DNA of 22,019 nt, taken from the NCBI GenBank assembly GCA_949051815.1, contig CARQVR010000058.1:1-22019 (forward strand). Direction: 5' to 3'. Every line of letters begins with the position of its first letter. Position 1 is the first letter of the stretch. The stretch comes from an uncultured Lachnospiraceae bacterium. GTDB taxonomy: Bacteria; Bacillota; Clostridia; Lachnospirales; Lachnospiraceae. Shown here piece after piece: positions 15,142-22,019 of this stretch. Below the pieces are notes generated by a model, which was not told the origin of the DNA, did not search any database, and saw only the letters and a program-made list of their open reading frames with translations. Made by a program: the position numbers and the translations under genes.

Positions 15142-15193
15142 CCGGAATAACTGCAATAAGCGGAAATAACCGGAAACAATAACCGGGAATAAT
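15142..15193 (+). repeat. Degenerate CCGGAATAA-type repeats upstream of the rplJ promoter
   Basis: Variants of C-C-G-G-A-A-(n)-T-A-A recur at 15142, 15160, 15170 and 15183 with uneven spacing of 10-18 bases. They end 11 bases before the -35 of the rplJ promoter. They might be an upstream activating element or merely decayed low-complexity sequence. Confidence 0.35.
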
Positions 15194-15204
15194 CGAAAAA
15201 ACAG

Positions 15205-15234
15205 TTGACAGTTCCCGGCGCGTTGTGCTATAGT
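15205..15234 (+). promoter_or_regulatory. Sigma-A promoter of rplJ-rplL
   Basis: Perfect TTGACA (15205-15210), an 18-bp spacer, and TATAGT (15229-15234) with a TGC extension. Transcription would begin near 15241, at the first base of the L10 leader. It gives rplJ-rplL an independent entry point downstream of the accessory block. Confidence 0.85.
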
Positions 15235-15240
15235 AGCAAA

Positions 15241-15350
15241 TGCCGAAGACAGCAGGTGCCGTATTGCCGGCGTAAGAGTCCGCCTGCCGAGGAGAGAAGA
15301 GATATCATTGACTTATATCATCCTTCCTGTCTTCAGGGAGGATGTTTTTA
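15241..15350 (+). promoter_or_regulatory. Ribosomal protein L10 leader (attenuator)
   Basis: The leader upstream of rplJ shows the known L10-leader features: CCGAAGACAGCAGGTG near its 5' end, a CCTGCCGAGGAG segment, and a terminator at its 3' end. GAAGACAG (15245-15252) is perfectly complementary to CTGTCTTC (15327-15334), which is part of the terminator hairpin, so the two foldings exclude each other. In the described mechanism the L10-L12 complex binds the leader and favours termination when in excess, thereby balancing stalk protein synthesis. About 60 further bases separate it from rplJ. Confidence 0.88.
15320..15349 (+). terminator. Attenuator terminator within the L10 leader
   Basis: ATCCTTCCTG and CAGGGAGGAT form a 10-bp stem (one T-G) with a TCTT loop, followed by GTTTTT. 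Its 5' arm and loop overlap the sequence that pairs with GAAGACAG at 15245-15252, so it is conditional. Confidence 0.85.
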
Positions 15351-15410
15351 TGAACGCACATGTTCGGGACAAACTCCTACCGGCACGAAAATCTATAAGG
15401 AGGTAATGTA

Positions 15411-16004
15411 ATGGCAAAGGTGGAATTGAAAAAACCCATCGTAGATGAGATCGCCGCTGCCGTGAAAGACGCGCAGTCAGTCGTTCTGGTTGACTACCGC
15501 GGACTTACGGTGGAGCAGGACACACAGCTTCGTAAAGAGCTGCGTGAGGCCGGGATCACCTACAAGGTTTACAAGAACACAATGATGAATTTTGCATTCA
15601 AGGGCACGGACTGCGAAGTGCTTCTTCCGTATCTGGAAGGCCCCAGCGCGGTTGCCATCTCTACAGAGGACGCTACGGCTCCCGCGAGAGTGTTATGCAA
15701 ATTCGCTAAGACGGCAGATGCCCTTGAGGTTAAGGGCGGCATTGTGGAAGGCATCGCTTACGATGCGGACGGAATCAAGGAAGTCGCTAAGATTCCTTCC
15801 AGAGAAGAGCTGCTGTCCAGACTGCTTGGCAGTATGCAGTCTCCGATCGCCAACTTCGCACGCGTAATCAAGCAGATTGCGGAGAAGGATGGAGAATCCG
15901 GAGAGGCAGAGGCAGCGCCCGCAGCGGAGGAAGCGCCTGCAGAGGCAGAAGCTGCACCCGCAGAGGAAGCAGCGCCTGCGGAAGAAGCGCCCGCAGCAGA
16001 ATAA
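15411..16004 (+). CDS. rplJ: 50S ribosomal protein L10
   Basis: A 197-residue protein. Residues 1-165 are a normal L10: MAKVELKKPIVDEI, VVLVDYRGLTVEQDTQLRKELR, YKVYKNTMMNFAFKGT, LEGPSAVAIS, and SPIANFARVIKQIAEKD as the helix that recruits L7/L12 dimers. It is followed by an acidic tail of about 30 residues made of Ala, Glu and Pro, longer than the usual L10 end. L10 is the base of the ribosomal stalk, and with L12 it binds its own leader RNA to limit synthesis. AAGGAGG lies eight bases before the ATG. rplL follows after 102 bases. Confidence 0.98.
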   Translation: MAKVELKKPIVDEIAAAVKDAQSVVLVDYRGLTVEQDTQLRKELREAGITYKVYKNTMMNFAFKGTDCEVLLPYLEGPSAVAISTEDATAPARVLCKFAKTADALEVKGGIVEGIAYDADGIKEVAKIPSREELLSRLLGSMQSPIANFARVIKQIAEKDGESGEAEAAPAAEEAPAEAEAAPAEEAAPAEEAPAAE

Positions 16005-16106
16005 GCGGTTCGCGTTTGAAATGCTTCGTATGGAAACCAGGGTCTGCATCGGGCAGCCCCGAAAGGCAATGTGAACAAAGAATAAGAAATATGGAGGAAA
16101 ACAATC

Positions 16107-16484
16107 ATGGCAAAGTTAACTACTCAGGAAATGATCGATGCGATCAAAGAGTTGACAGTATTGGAATTAAATGATCTGGTAAAGGCATGTGAGGAAGAGT
16201 TCGGCGTATCCGCAGCAGCGGGCGTGGTAGTTGCAGCAGCAGGCGATACAGGCGCGGCAGCAGCAGAGGAGAAGACCGAGTTCGACGTTGAGCTGACAGA
16301 GGTTGGCCCTAACAAGGTTAAGGTAATCAAGGTAGTTCGTGAGGCTACCGGCCTTGGCCTGAAGGAAGCGAAGGATCTCGTAGATTCCGCTCCGAAGATG
16401 GTTAAGGAAGCTGCTTCCAAGGAAGAGGCTGACGACATCAAGGCTAAACTTGAGGCTGAGGGTGCAAAGGTTACCCTTAAGTAA
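16107..16484 (+). CDS. rplL: 50S ribosomal protein L7/L12
   Basis: A 125-residue stalk protein of standard length. It has an N-terminal dimerisation helix region (KLTTQEMIDAIKELTVLELNDLVKACEEEFGV), an Ala-rich hinge (about 37-54) and a C-terminal factor-binding domain (EKTEFDVELTEVG ... VKVIKVVREATGLGLKEAKDLVDSAPK ... VTLK). It recruits elongation factors and stimulates their GTPase activity. ATGGAGG lies nine bases before the ATG. It is the last gene before a strong terminator, so the rplJL message can end here while rpoBC continues from its own promoter. Confidence 0.98.
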   Translation: MAKLTTQEMIDAIKELTVLELNDLVKACEEEFGVSAAAGVVVAAAGDTGAAAAEEKTEFDVELTEVGPNKVKVIKVVREATGLGLKEAKDLVDSAPKMVKEAASKEEADDIKAKLEAEGAKVTLK

Positions 16485-16508
16485 TCGACCGGCATATCTG
16501 AAAAACGG

Positions 16509-16558
16509 AACCGTTCACATGCTTGTGTTAAGCGTGTGGACGGTTTTACTGTCTTTTT
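16509..16558 (+). terminator. Intrinsic terminator between rplL and rpoB
   Basis: ACCGTTCACATGCTT and AAGCGTGTGGACGGT form a 15-bp stem (two G-U) around a GTGTT loop, extended by an A-T pair, followed by TTTACTGTCTTTTT. Partial read-through at this place is known in other bacteria and would keep stalk proteins in excess over polymerase subunits; that role is inferred here. Confidence 0.85.
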
Positions 16559-16586
16559 GGCCAGCTCATTTTTTCGAAAAAATTAA

Positions 16587-16615
16587 TTGACTCCCATGGT
16601 AATTTGTAGTAGAAT
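16587..16615 (+). promoter_or_regulatory. Sigma-A promoter of rpoB-rpoC
   Basis: TTGACT (16587-16592), a 17-bp spacer, then TAGAAT (16610-16615). A perfect palindrome of six T, CG and six A (16569-16582) lies just upstream and could act as an UP element. The leader is about 85 bases long. Confidence 0.8.
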
Positions 16616-16705
16616 GGATGATGCACTATTGTGGTGTGTTATGCTTTTTTTAGTGTTGCTTCCGACGAAGCATGGATCAATCATAAAGAACGGGGTGAAG
16701 TGTCA

Positions 16706-19700
16706 ATGGAAAAAAACAGGATCCGTAAGACTGCAGCCGGCAGAAATACGCGTATGACCTATGCACGACAGAAAGAGGTTCTGGAAATGCCGAACCTGAT
16801 CGAAGTTCAGAAGAACTCCTATCAGTGGTTCCTGGATGAAGGCTTGAAGGAAGTGTTTGACGATATTTCTCCGATTTCGGATTACAGCGGGCATCTGAGT
16901 CTGGAGTTTGTAGACTTTGAGCTGTGTGAGGAAGATGTCAAATATTCTATCGAGAAATGTAAGGAGAGAGACGCCACTTACGCAGCCCCTCTCAAGGTGA
17001 AGGTACGTCTGATTAATAAGGAAAAAGACGAAATTACCGAGCATGAGATCTTTATGGGTGATCTGCCGCTTATGACGCAGACAGGCACCTTTGTAATCAA
17101 TGGCGCGGAGCGTGTTATCGTCAGCCAGCTCGTCCGTTCCCCCGGTATTTATTATGGAATTGGACATGATAAGATCGGTAAACGGCTTTTTTCCGCGACA
17201 GTGATCCCGAACCGCGGCGCGTGGCTGGAGTACGAGACGGACTCCAACGACGTGTTCTATGTGCGCGTGGACAGAACCAGAAAGGTTCCGATTACCGTGC
17301 TGATCCGTGCCCTCGGCGTTGGCTCTAACGACGAAATCAGGGAGCTTTTCGGAGACGAGCCGAAGATCGAAGCAAGCTTTGCAAAGGACGCTTCTGAGAA
17401 CTATCAGGAGGGTCTGCTTGAATTGTATAAAAAGATCCGTCCGGGCGAGCCGCTCAGTGTGGAGAGTGCGGAAAGCCTGATTATGGCGATGTTCTTCGAC
17501 CCCAGAAGATATGATCTGGCGAAGGTCGGCAGATATAAATTTAACAAGAAACTGATGTTCAGAAACAGAATCAGACACCATGTGCTCGCGGAGGATGTGG
17601 TGGATACCCAGACCGGTGAGATTCTGGCGAAAGCGGGCGACAAGGTGACGGCTCAAATGGCGGATGCGATCCAGAACGCAGCCGTTCCCGCCGTGTGGAT
17701 CCAGACGGAGGAGAGGAATGTGAAGGTTCTCTCCAACATGATGGTGGATATCACGAATTTCGTTGACTGCAATCCCAAGGAGCTTGGCATTACGGAGCTG
17801 GTTTACTATCCCGTGCTGCAGCAGATTCTGGACGAGTACAGCGGAGATCCGGCGGAGCTTGCCGGCGTGATCCGCAAGAATGTACATGAACTGATTCCGA
17901 AGCATATTACGAAGGAAGATATCTTAGCTTCCATTAACTATAACATCCATCTGGAGTATGGCATCGGCAATGACGATGACATTGACCATCTGGGCAACAG
18001 ACGGATCCGTGCGGTGGGCGAGCTTTTGCAGAACCAGTACCGCATCGGTCTTTCCCGTCTGGAGAGAGTGGTGCGCGAGAGAATGACCACCCATGACGCG
18101 GAGGAAATTTCCCCGCAGGTGCTGATTAACATTAAGCCCGTACAGGCAGCGGTGAAGGAGTTCTTTGGTTCTTCCCAGTTGTCCCAGTTCATGGACCAGA
18201 ACAATCCGCTCGGCGAGCTGACCCACAAGAGACGTCTGTCAGCACTTGGTCCCGGCGGTCTTTCCAGAGACCGTGCCGGATTCGAGGTGCGTGACGTACA
18301 CTATACACATTACGGCAGAATGTGCCCGATTGAGACGCCTGAGGGACCCAATATCGGTCTGATTAACTCGCTGGCGTCCTATGCGAGAATCAATGAGTAT
18401 GGTTTTGTGGAGGCGCCCTACAGAAAGATCGACAAGAGCGATCCGCAGAATCCGCGCGTGACGGACGAGACTGTCTACATGACGGCGGATGAGGAAGACA
18501 ATTATCATGTGGCGCAGGCTTCGGCGCCTCTTGACAAGGACGGCTATTTTAAGAGGAATAATATATCCGGCCGTTATAAGACGGAGACCCAGGAATATCC
18601 GAAGGCTATGTTTGATTACATGGACGTGTCTCCCAAGATGGTATTTTCGGTAGCGACAGCGCTGATTCCGTTCCTGCAAAACGACGACGCGAACCGCGCG
18701 CTGATGGGTTCCAACATGCAGAGACAGGCAGTGCCGCTGCTCTTTACGGAGGCCCCTGTGGTGGGAACCGGCATGGAGCCGAAGGCGGCTGTGGACTCCG
18801 GTGTATGTATGGTGGCGAGAAAGTCCGGCGTGATTGAATTTGTGTCGGCTGATATCATCCGGATGACATGCGACGACGGGGAGAAGGACGAGTACCGTCT
18901 GATGAAATTTTCCCGAAGCAACCAGTCGAACTGCTATAACCAGAAGCCCATTGTGCAGAAGGGTATGCATGTGGAGGCCGGAGACGTGATTGCGGACGGT
19001 CCGTCCACGGACGGCGGCGAGCTGGCTCTTGGCAAGAATCCGCTGATCGGATTTATGACCTGGGAGGGCTACAATTACGAGGACGCCGTACTCCTCAGCG
19101 AGAGACTGGTGCAGGAGGATGTCTACACATCCGTGCACATGGAAGAATACGAGGCGGAGGCGCGCGATACCAAGCTCGGGCCCGAGGAGATTACGAGGGA
19201 TGTGCCGGGTGTCGGTGACGATGCGCTTAAGGATCTGGACGACAGAGGCATCATCCGTATCGGTGCGGAGGTGCGCGCCGGCGATATTCTGGTAGGTAAG
19301 GTGACGCCCAAGGGCGAGACGGAGCTTACCGCGGAGGAAAGACTGCTCCGTGCGATCTTTGGTGAGAAGGCGAGAGAGGTGCGCGACACTTCCCTGAAAG
19401 TGCCTCACGGTGAATATGGTATTGTTGTGGATGCCAAGGTGTTCACGCGAGAGAACGGCGACGAGCTGTCTCCCGGCGTCAATCAGGCAGTCCGCATTTA
19501 CATTGCGCAGAAGAGAAAGATTTCCGTTGGTGATAAGATGGCAGGCCGTCATGGTAACAAGGGTGTGGTTTCCCGTGTGCTGCCCGTGGAGGATATGCCT
19601 TATCTGCCAAACGGACGTCCCCTTGACATTGTTTTGAATCCTCTGGGTGTGCCTTCCCGTATGAATATCGGGCAGGTACTGGAGATCCATCTGTCGCTGG

Positions 19701-20563
19701 CGGCGAAGGCGCTTGGCTTTAACGTGGCTACGCCTGTGTTTGACGGCGCAAAAGAGGATGATATCATGGACACGCTGGATCTGGCAAACGACTATGTCAA
19801 TCTGGAGTGGGAAGAATTTGAACAGAAGCATAAGGATGAACTTTTACCTGAGGTGATGGAATATCTGTCAAAGAACAGAGAACACAGAAAGCTCTGGAAG
19901 GGCGTGCCGATCTCGAGAGACGGCAAGGTGCGGCTGCGCGACGGCAGAACCGGTGAGTATTTCGACTCTCCGGTTACCATCGGACACATGCATTACCTGA
20001 AACTCCACCATCTGGTAGATGATAAGATCCATGCGCGTTCCACCGGTCCTTACTCGCTTGTGACGCAGCAGCCTCTGGGCGGTAAAGCGCAGTTCGGCGG
20101 ACAGCGTTTCGGTGAGATGGAGGTTTGGGCGCTGGAGGCATACGGTGCGGCATACACGCTGCAGGAAATCCTGACCGTGAAGTCCGATGATGTGGTGGGC
20201 CGCGTGAAGACTTACGAGGCGATCATCAAGGGCGACAACATTCCAGAGCCCGGTGTGCCGGAGTCCTTTAAGGTGCTTTTGAAGGAGCTGCAGTCTCTGG
20301 GATTGGATGTCAGAGTGCTTCGCGACGACCAGACAGAGGTGGAGATCATGGAAACCATCGACTATGGGGAGAACGATTACCGGTACGAGATCGAGGGCGA
20401 TTCCCGCAGTTACGACTATGAGAGAGAATCCTTCGGTTCCATGGGTTATCAGCGTCAGGAGTTCGATGAGGACAGCGGACAGCTTGTAAGCAGTGACGAG
20501 GAGGAAGCAGGGATCTTTGAGGAGGAGCCGGACGAGGCTTTCGAGGAGGCTTACACGGAATAA
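16706..20563 (+). CDS. rpoB: DNA-directed RNA polymerase subunit beta
   Basis: A 1285-residue beta subunit, slightly long for Bacillota because of an acidic C-terminal tail (about the last 65 residues, rich in Glu, Asp and Tyr). It has the rifampicin-binding region from residue 486: FGSSQLSQFMDQNNPLGEL, then THKRRLSALGPGGLSRDRAG, with the residues commonly altered in resistance (Asp of MDQNN, His of THKRR, Ser of RRLSA) all wild type. PIETPEGPNIGLINSL and the C-terminal GGKAQFGGQRFGEMEVWALEAYGA clamp/switch motif are intact. ATG 16706 is chosen because MEKNRIRKT is a normal Bacillota start; the open frame continues left to 16631 without support. The ribosome-binding site is weak (GGGGTGAAG). 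It is followed by rpoC after 97 bases. Confidence 0.98.
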   Translation: MEKNRIRKTAAGRNTRMTYARQKEVLEMPNLIEVQKNSYQWFLDEGLKEVFDDISPISDYSGHLSLEFVDFELCEEDVKYSIEKCKERDATYAAPLKVKVRLINKEKDEITEHEIFMGDLPLMTQTGTFVINGAERVIVSQLVRSPGIYYGIGHDKIGKRLFSATVIPNRGAWLEYETDSNDVFYVRVDRTRKVPITVLIRALGVGSNDEIRELFGDEPKIEASFAKDASENYQEGLLELYKKIRPGEPLSVESAESLIMAMFFDPRRYDLAKVGRYKFNKKLMFRNRIRHHVLAEDVVDTQTGEILAKAGDKVTAQMADAIQNAAVPAVWIQTEERNVKVLSNMMVDITNFVDCNPKELGITELVYYPVLQQILDEYSGDPAELAGVIRKNVHELIPKHITKEDILASINYNIHLEYGIGNDDDIDHLGNRRIRAVGELLQNQYRIGLSRLERVVRERMTTHDAEEISPQVLINIKPVQAAVKEFFGSSQLSQFMDQNNPLGELTHKRRLSALGPGGLSRDRAGFEVRDVHYTHYGRMCPIETPEGPNIGLINSLASYARINEYGFVEAPYRKIDKSDPQNPRVTDETVYMTADEEDNYHVAQASAPLDKDGYFKRNNISGRYKTETQEYPKAMFDYMDVSPKMVFSVATALIPFLQNDDANRALMGSNMQRQAVPLLFTEAPVVGTGMEPKAAVDSGVCMVARKSGVIEFVSADIIRMTCDDGEKDEYRLMKFSRSNQSNCYNQKPIVQKGMHVEAGDVIADGPSTDGGELALGKNPLIGFMTWEGYNYEDAVLLSERLVQEDVYTSVHMEEYEAEARDTKLGPEEITRDVPGVGDDALKDLDDRGIIRIGAEVRAGDILVGKVTPKGETELTAEERLLRAIFGEKAREVRDTSLKVPHGEYGIVVDAKVFTRENGDELSPGVNQAVRIYIAQKRKISVGDKMAGRHGNKGVVSRVLPVEDMPYLPNGRPLDIVLNPLGVPSRMNIGQVLEIHLSLAAKALGFNVATPVFDGAKEDDIMDTLDLANDYVNLEWEEFEQKHKDELLPEVMEYLSKNREHRKLWKGVPISRDGKVRLRDGRTGEYFDSPVTIGHMHYLKLHHLVDDKIHARSTGPYSLVTQQPLGGKAQFGGQRFGEMEVWALEAYGAAYTLQEILTVKSDDVVGRVKTYEAIIKGDNIPEPGVPESFKVLLKELQSLGLDVRVLRDDQTEVEIMETIDYGENDYRYEIEGDSRSYDYERESFGSMGYQRQEFDEDSGQLVSSDEEEAGIFEEEPDEAFEEAYTE

Positions 20564-20569
20564 CAATGT

Positions 20570-20594
20570 GAGAATGCTGATAAGCGGCATTCTC
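20570..20594 (+). repeat. Hairpin between rpoB and rpoC
   Basis: GAGAATGC (20570-20577) and GCATTCTC (20587-20594) form a perfect 8-bp stem with a nine-base loop and no T-tract. It may be an mRNA processing or stabilising hairpin. Its left arm plus ATAAGCGG in the loop match the inverted repeat at 4271-4303. Confidence 0.5.
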
Positions 20595-20660
20595 CGTGTG
20601 GACTGGAGATTCCGAAAACGGCTTCTCCGCATGAATATGACAGATGGAGGACAGTGCAGG

Positions 20661-22019
20661 ATGTCAGAAATGAGACAGGAAGCGTATCAACCCATGACAT
20701 TTGACGCGATCAAGATCGGGCTGGCGTCACCGGAAAAGATCAGAGAATGGTCGAGAGGTGAAGTTACCAAGCCGGAGACGATCAACTATAGAACCTTAAA
20801 GCCCGAGAAGGAAGGTCTGTTCTGTGAAAGGATCTTCGGGCCGAGTAAGGACTGGGAATGCCACTGTGGTAAGTATAAAAAGATCAGGTATAAGGGTGTT
20901 GTCTGCGACCGCTGCGGTGTTGAGGTGACGAAGTCCAGTGTCCGCAGAGAGCGCATGGGCCGCATAGAGCTGGCAGCTCCGGTGTCCCATATCTGGTACT
21001 TTAAGGGTATTCCGAGCCGTATGGGACTGATTCTGGATCTCTCTCCCAGAGTGCTTGAGAAGGTGCTGTATTTCGCGTCCTATATTGTATTGGACGGCGG
21101 CGACACGGATCTGGATTATAAGCAGGTGCTCTCCGAGAAGGAGTATCAGGACGCCAGAGAGACATGGGGAAATAAATTCCGGGTAGGTATGGGCGCGGAG
21201 GCGATCAAGGAGCTTCTGCAGGCCATTGATCTGGAAGAGGAAGCGGCGGAGCTTAAGGAGGGACTGAAAGAGTCCACCGGTCAGAAGCGCGCCCGCATTA
21301 TCAAGAGACTTGAGGTCGTGGAGGCATTCCGCGAATCCGGAAACCAGCCGGAGTGGATGATTATGGATGTGATTCCGGTGATTCCGCCCGATCTGCGCCC
21401 CATGGTGCAGCTCGACGGCGGCCGTTTTGCAACCTCCGACCTGAATGACTTATACAGAAGAATCATCAACAGAAACAACCGTCTGAAAAGACTTTTGGAG
21501 CTTGGCGCTCCCGATATCATTGTCCGCAACGAAAAGCGTATGCTGCAGGAAGCGGTGGACGCGCTGATTGATAACGGCAGAAGAGGCAGACCCGTGACAG
21601 GACCCGGAAACAGGGCGTTAAAATCCCTTTCCGACATGCTTAAGGGTAAGTCCGGCCGTTTCCGTCAGAACCTGCTCGGTAAGCGTGTCGACTATTCCGG
21701 CCGTTCCGTTATCGTGGTCGGCCCTGAGTTAAAAATTTATCAGTGCGGTCTGCCTAAGGAGATGGCGATCGAGCTGTTTAAGCCCTTTGTGATGAAGGAG
21801 CTGGTATTCCGCGGCATTTCGCAGAATATCAAGGCGGCGAAAAAGCTGGTGGAGAGACTGGACACGCAGGTCTGGGATGTGCTTGAGGAAGTGATCAAGG
21901 AGCATCCGGTTATGTTAAACCGTGCGCCTACCCTGCACAGGCTGGGTATTCAGGCGTTTGAGCCGATTCTGGTGGAAGGTAAGGCAATTAAGCTCCATCC
22001 GCTCGTATGTACCGCGTTT
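20661..22019 (+). CDS. rpoC: DNA-directed RNA polymerase subunit beta', 5' part (runs off window)
   Basis: The first 453 residues of beta', open to the window edge. The zinc-binding site near the N-terminus is complete: C67, C69 (CHCGKYKK), C82 and C85 (CDRCG). Later motifs include PVIPPDLRPMVQLDGGRFATSD split around residues 238-258, GKRVDYSGRSVIVVGPELKI around 340-360, and VMLNRAPTLHRLGIQAFEP around 417-435. The window ends at LHPLVCTAF, directly before the NADFDGD motif that holds the catalytic magnesium. ATG 20661 has GGAGG ten bases upstream; a second ATG at 20670 (MRQEAYQP) is possible. It is co-transcribed with rpoB. Confidence 0.97.
   Translation, partial: MSEMRQEAYQPMTFDAIKIGLASPEKIREWSRGEVTKPETINYRTLKPEKEGLFCERIFGPSKDWECHCGKYKKIRYKGVVCDRCGVEVTKSSVRRERMGRIELAAPVSHIWYFKGIPSRMGLILDLSPRVLEKVLYFASYIVLDGGDTDLDYKQVLSEKEYQDARETWGNKFRVGMGAEAIKELLQAIDLEEEAAELKEGLKESTGQKRARIIKRLEVVEAFRESGNQPEWMIMDVIPVIPPDLRPMVQLDGGRFATSDLNDLYRRIINRNNRLKRLLELGAPDIIVRNEKRMLQEAVDALIDNGRRGRPVTGPGNRALKSLSDMLKGKSGRFRQNLLGKRVDYSGRSVIVVGPELKIYQCGLPKEMAIELFKPFVMKELVFRGISQNIKAAKKLVERLDTQVWDVLEEVIKEHPVMLNRAPTLHRLGIQAFEPILVEGKAIKLHPLVCTAF

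Noticed and set aside
18239..19831. 530-residue open frame on the minus strand
   Set aside because: Antisense shadow of rpoB with no ribosome-binding site or recognisable domain.
1..22019. CRISPR arrays, tRNA or rRNA genes, transposases, integrases, phage genes
   Set aside because: I looked for regular spaced repeats, cloverleaf-like segments and mobile-element proteins and saw none.

Overview
The window looks like the ribosomal-protein/RNA-polymerase region of a Bacillota genome, most likely a Lachnospiraceae-type gut Clostridium. The grounds are the order rpmG-secE-nusG-rplK-rplA ... rplJ-rplL-rpoB-rpoC, a four-Cys L33, an L10 leader upstream of rplJ, an L10 with an Ala/Glu-rich tail, and strong Shine-Dalgarno sites. 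The genus is inferred from general resemblance; no search was run.

Layout. (1) 1-1423: a lone minus-strand FliD-like protein with a terminator behind it. (2) 1636-4236: a plus-strand unit of rpmG, secE, nusG, rplK and rplA, with a good promoter in front, a structured leader before rplK and a strong terminator after rplA. (3) 4313-15119: an accessory block of about 11 kb between rplA and rplJ, genes that are usually adjacent. It has a minus-strand response regulator/histidine kinase pair, and a divergent plus-strand operon of a large lipoprotein (propeller-like N-terminus joined to a sugar-type solute-binding domain), two sugar-type ABC permeases and a HlyD/MFP-like adaptor. These are followed by a CapA-like protein and an unrecognised 500-residue protein. 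(4) 15205-22019: rplJ-rplL behind a new promoter and L10 leader, a terminator, then rpoB (own promoter) and the 5' part of rpoC, cut just before its catalytic NADFDGD motif.

How the parts may work together. The housekeeping genes appear as three transcription entries (rpmG, rplJ, rpoB), each with a recognisable promoter, so the accessory block need not interrupt their expression. Within the block, four TTAGA(A/G) direct repeats at exactly 11-bp spacing lie between the response regulator gene and the lipoprotein operon, just upstream of a TATAAT box with no good -35. This is the usual architecture of an OmpR/PhoB-family activation site. The simplest reading is that the two-component system switches on the lipoprotein/permease/adaptor operon. 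No ABC ATPase is encoded here, so the permeases would need one from elsewhere. The capA-like gene has its own extended -10 promoter placed so that the transcript would begin at or near the start codon. The lipoprotein-permease-adaptor set with its TCS is the best candidate for an undescribed system, but its substrate and function cannot be read from the sequence.
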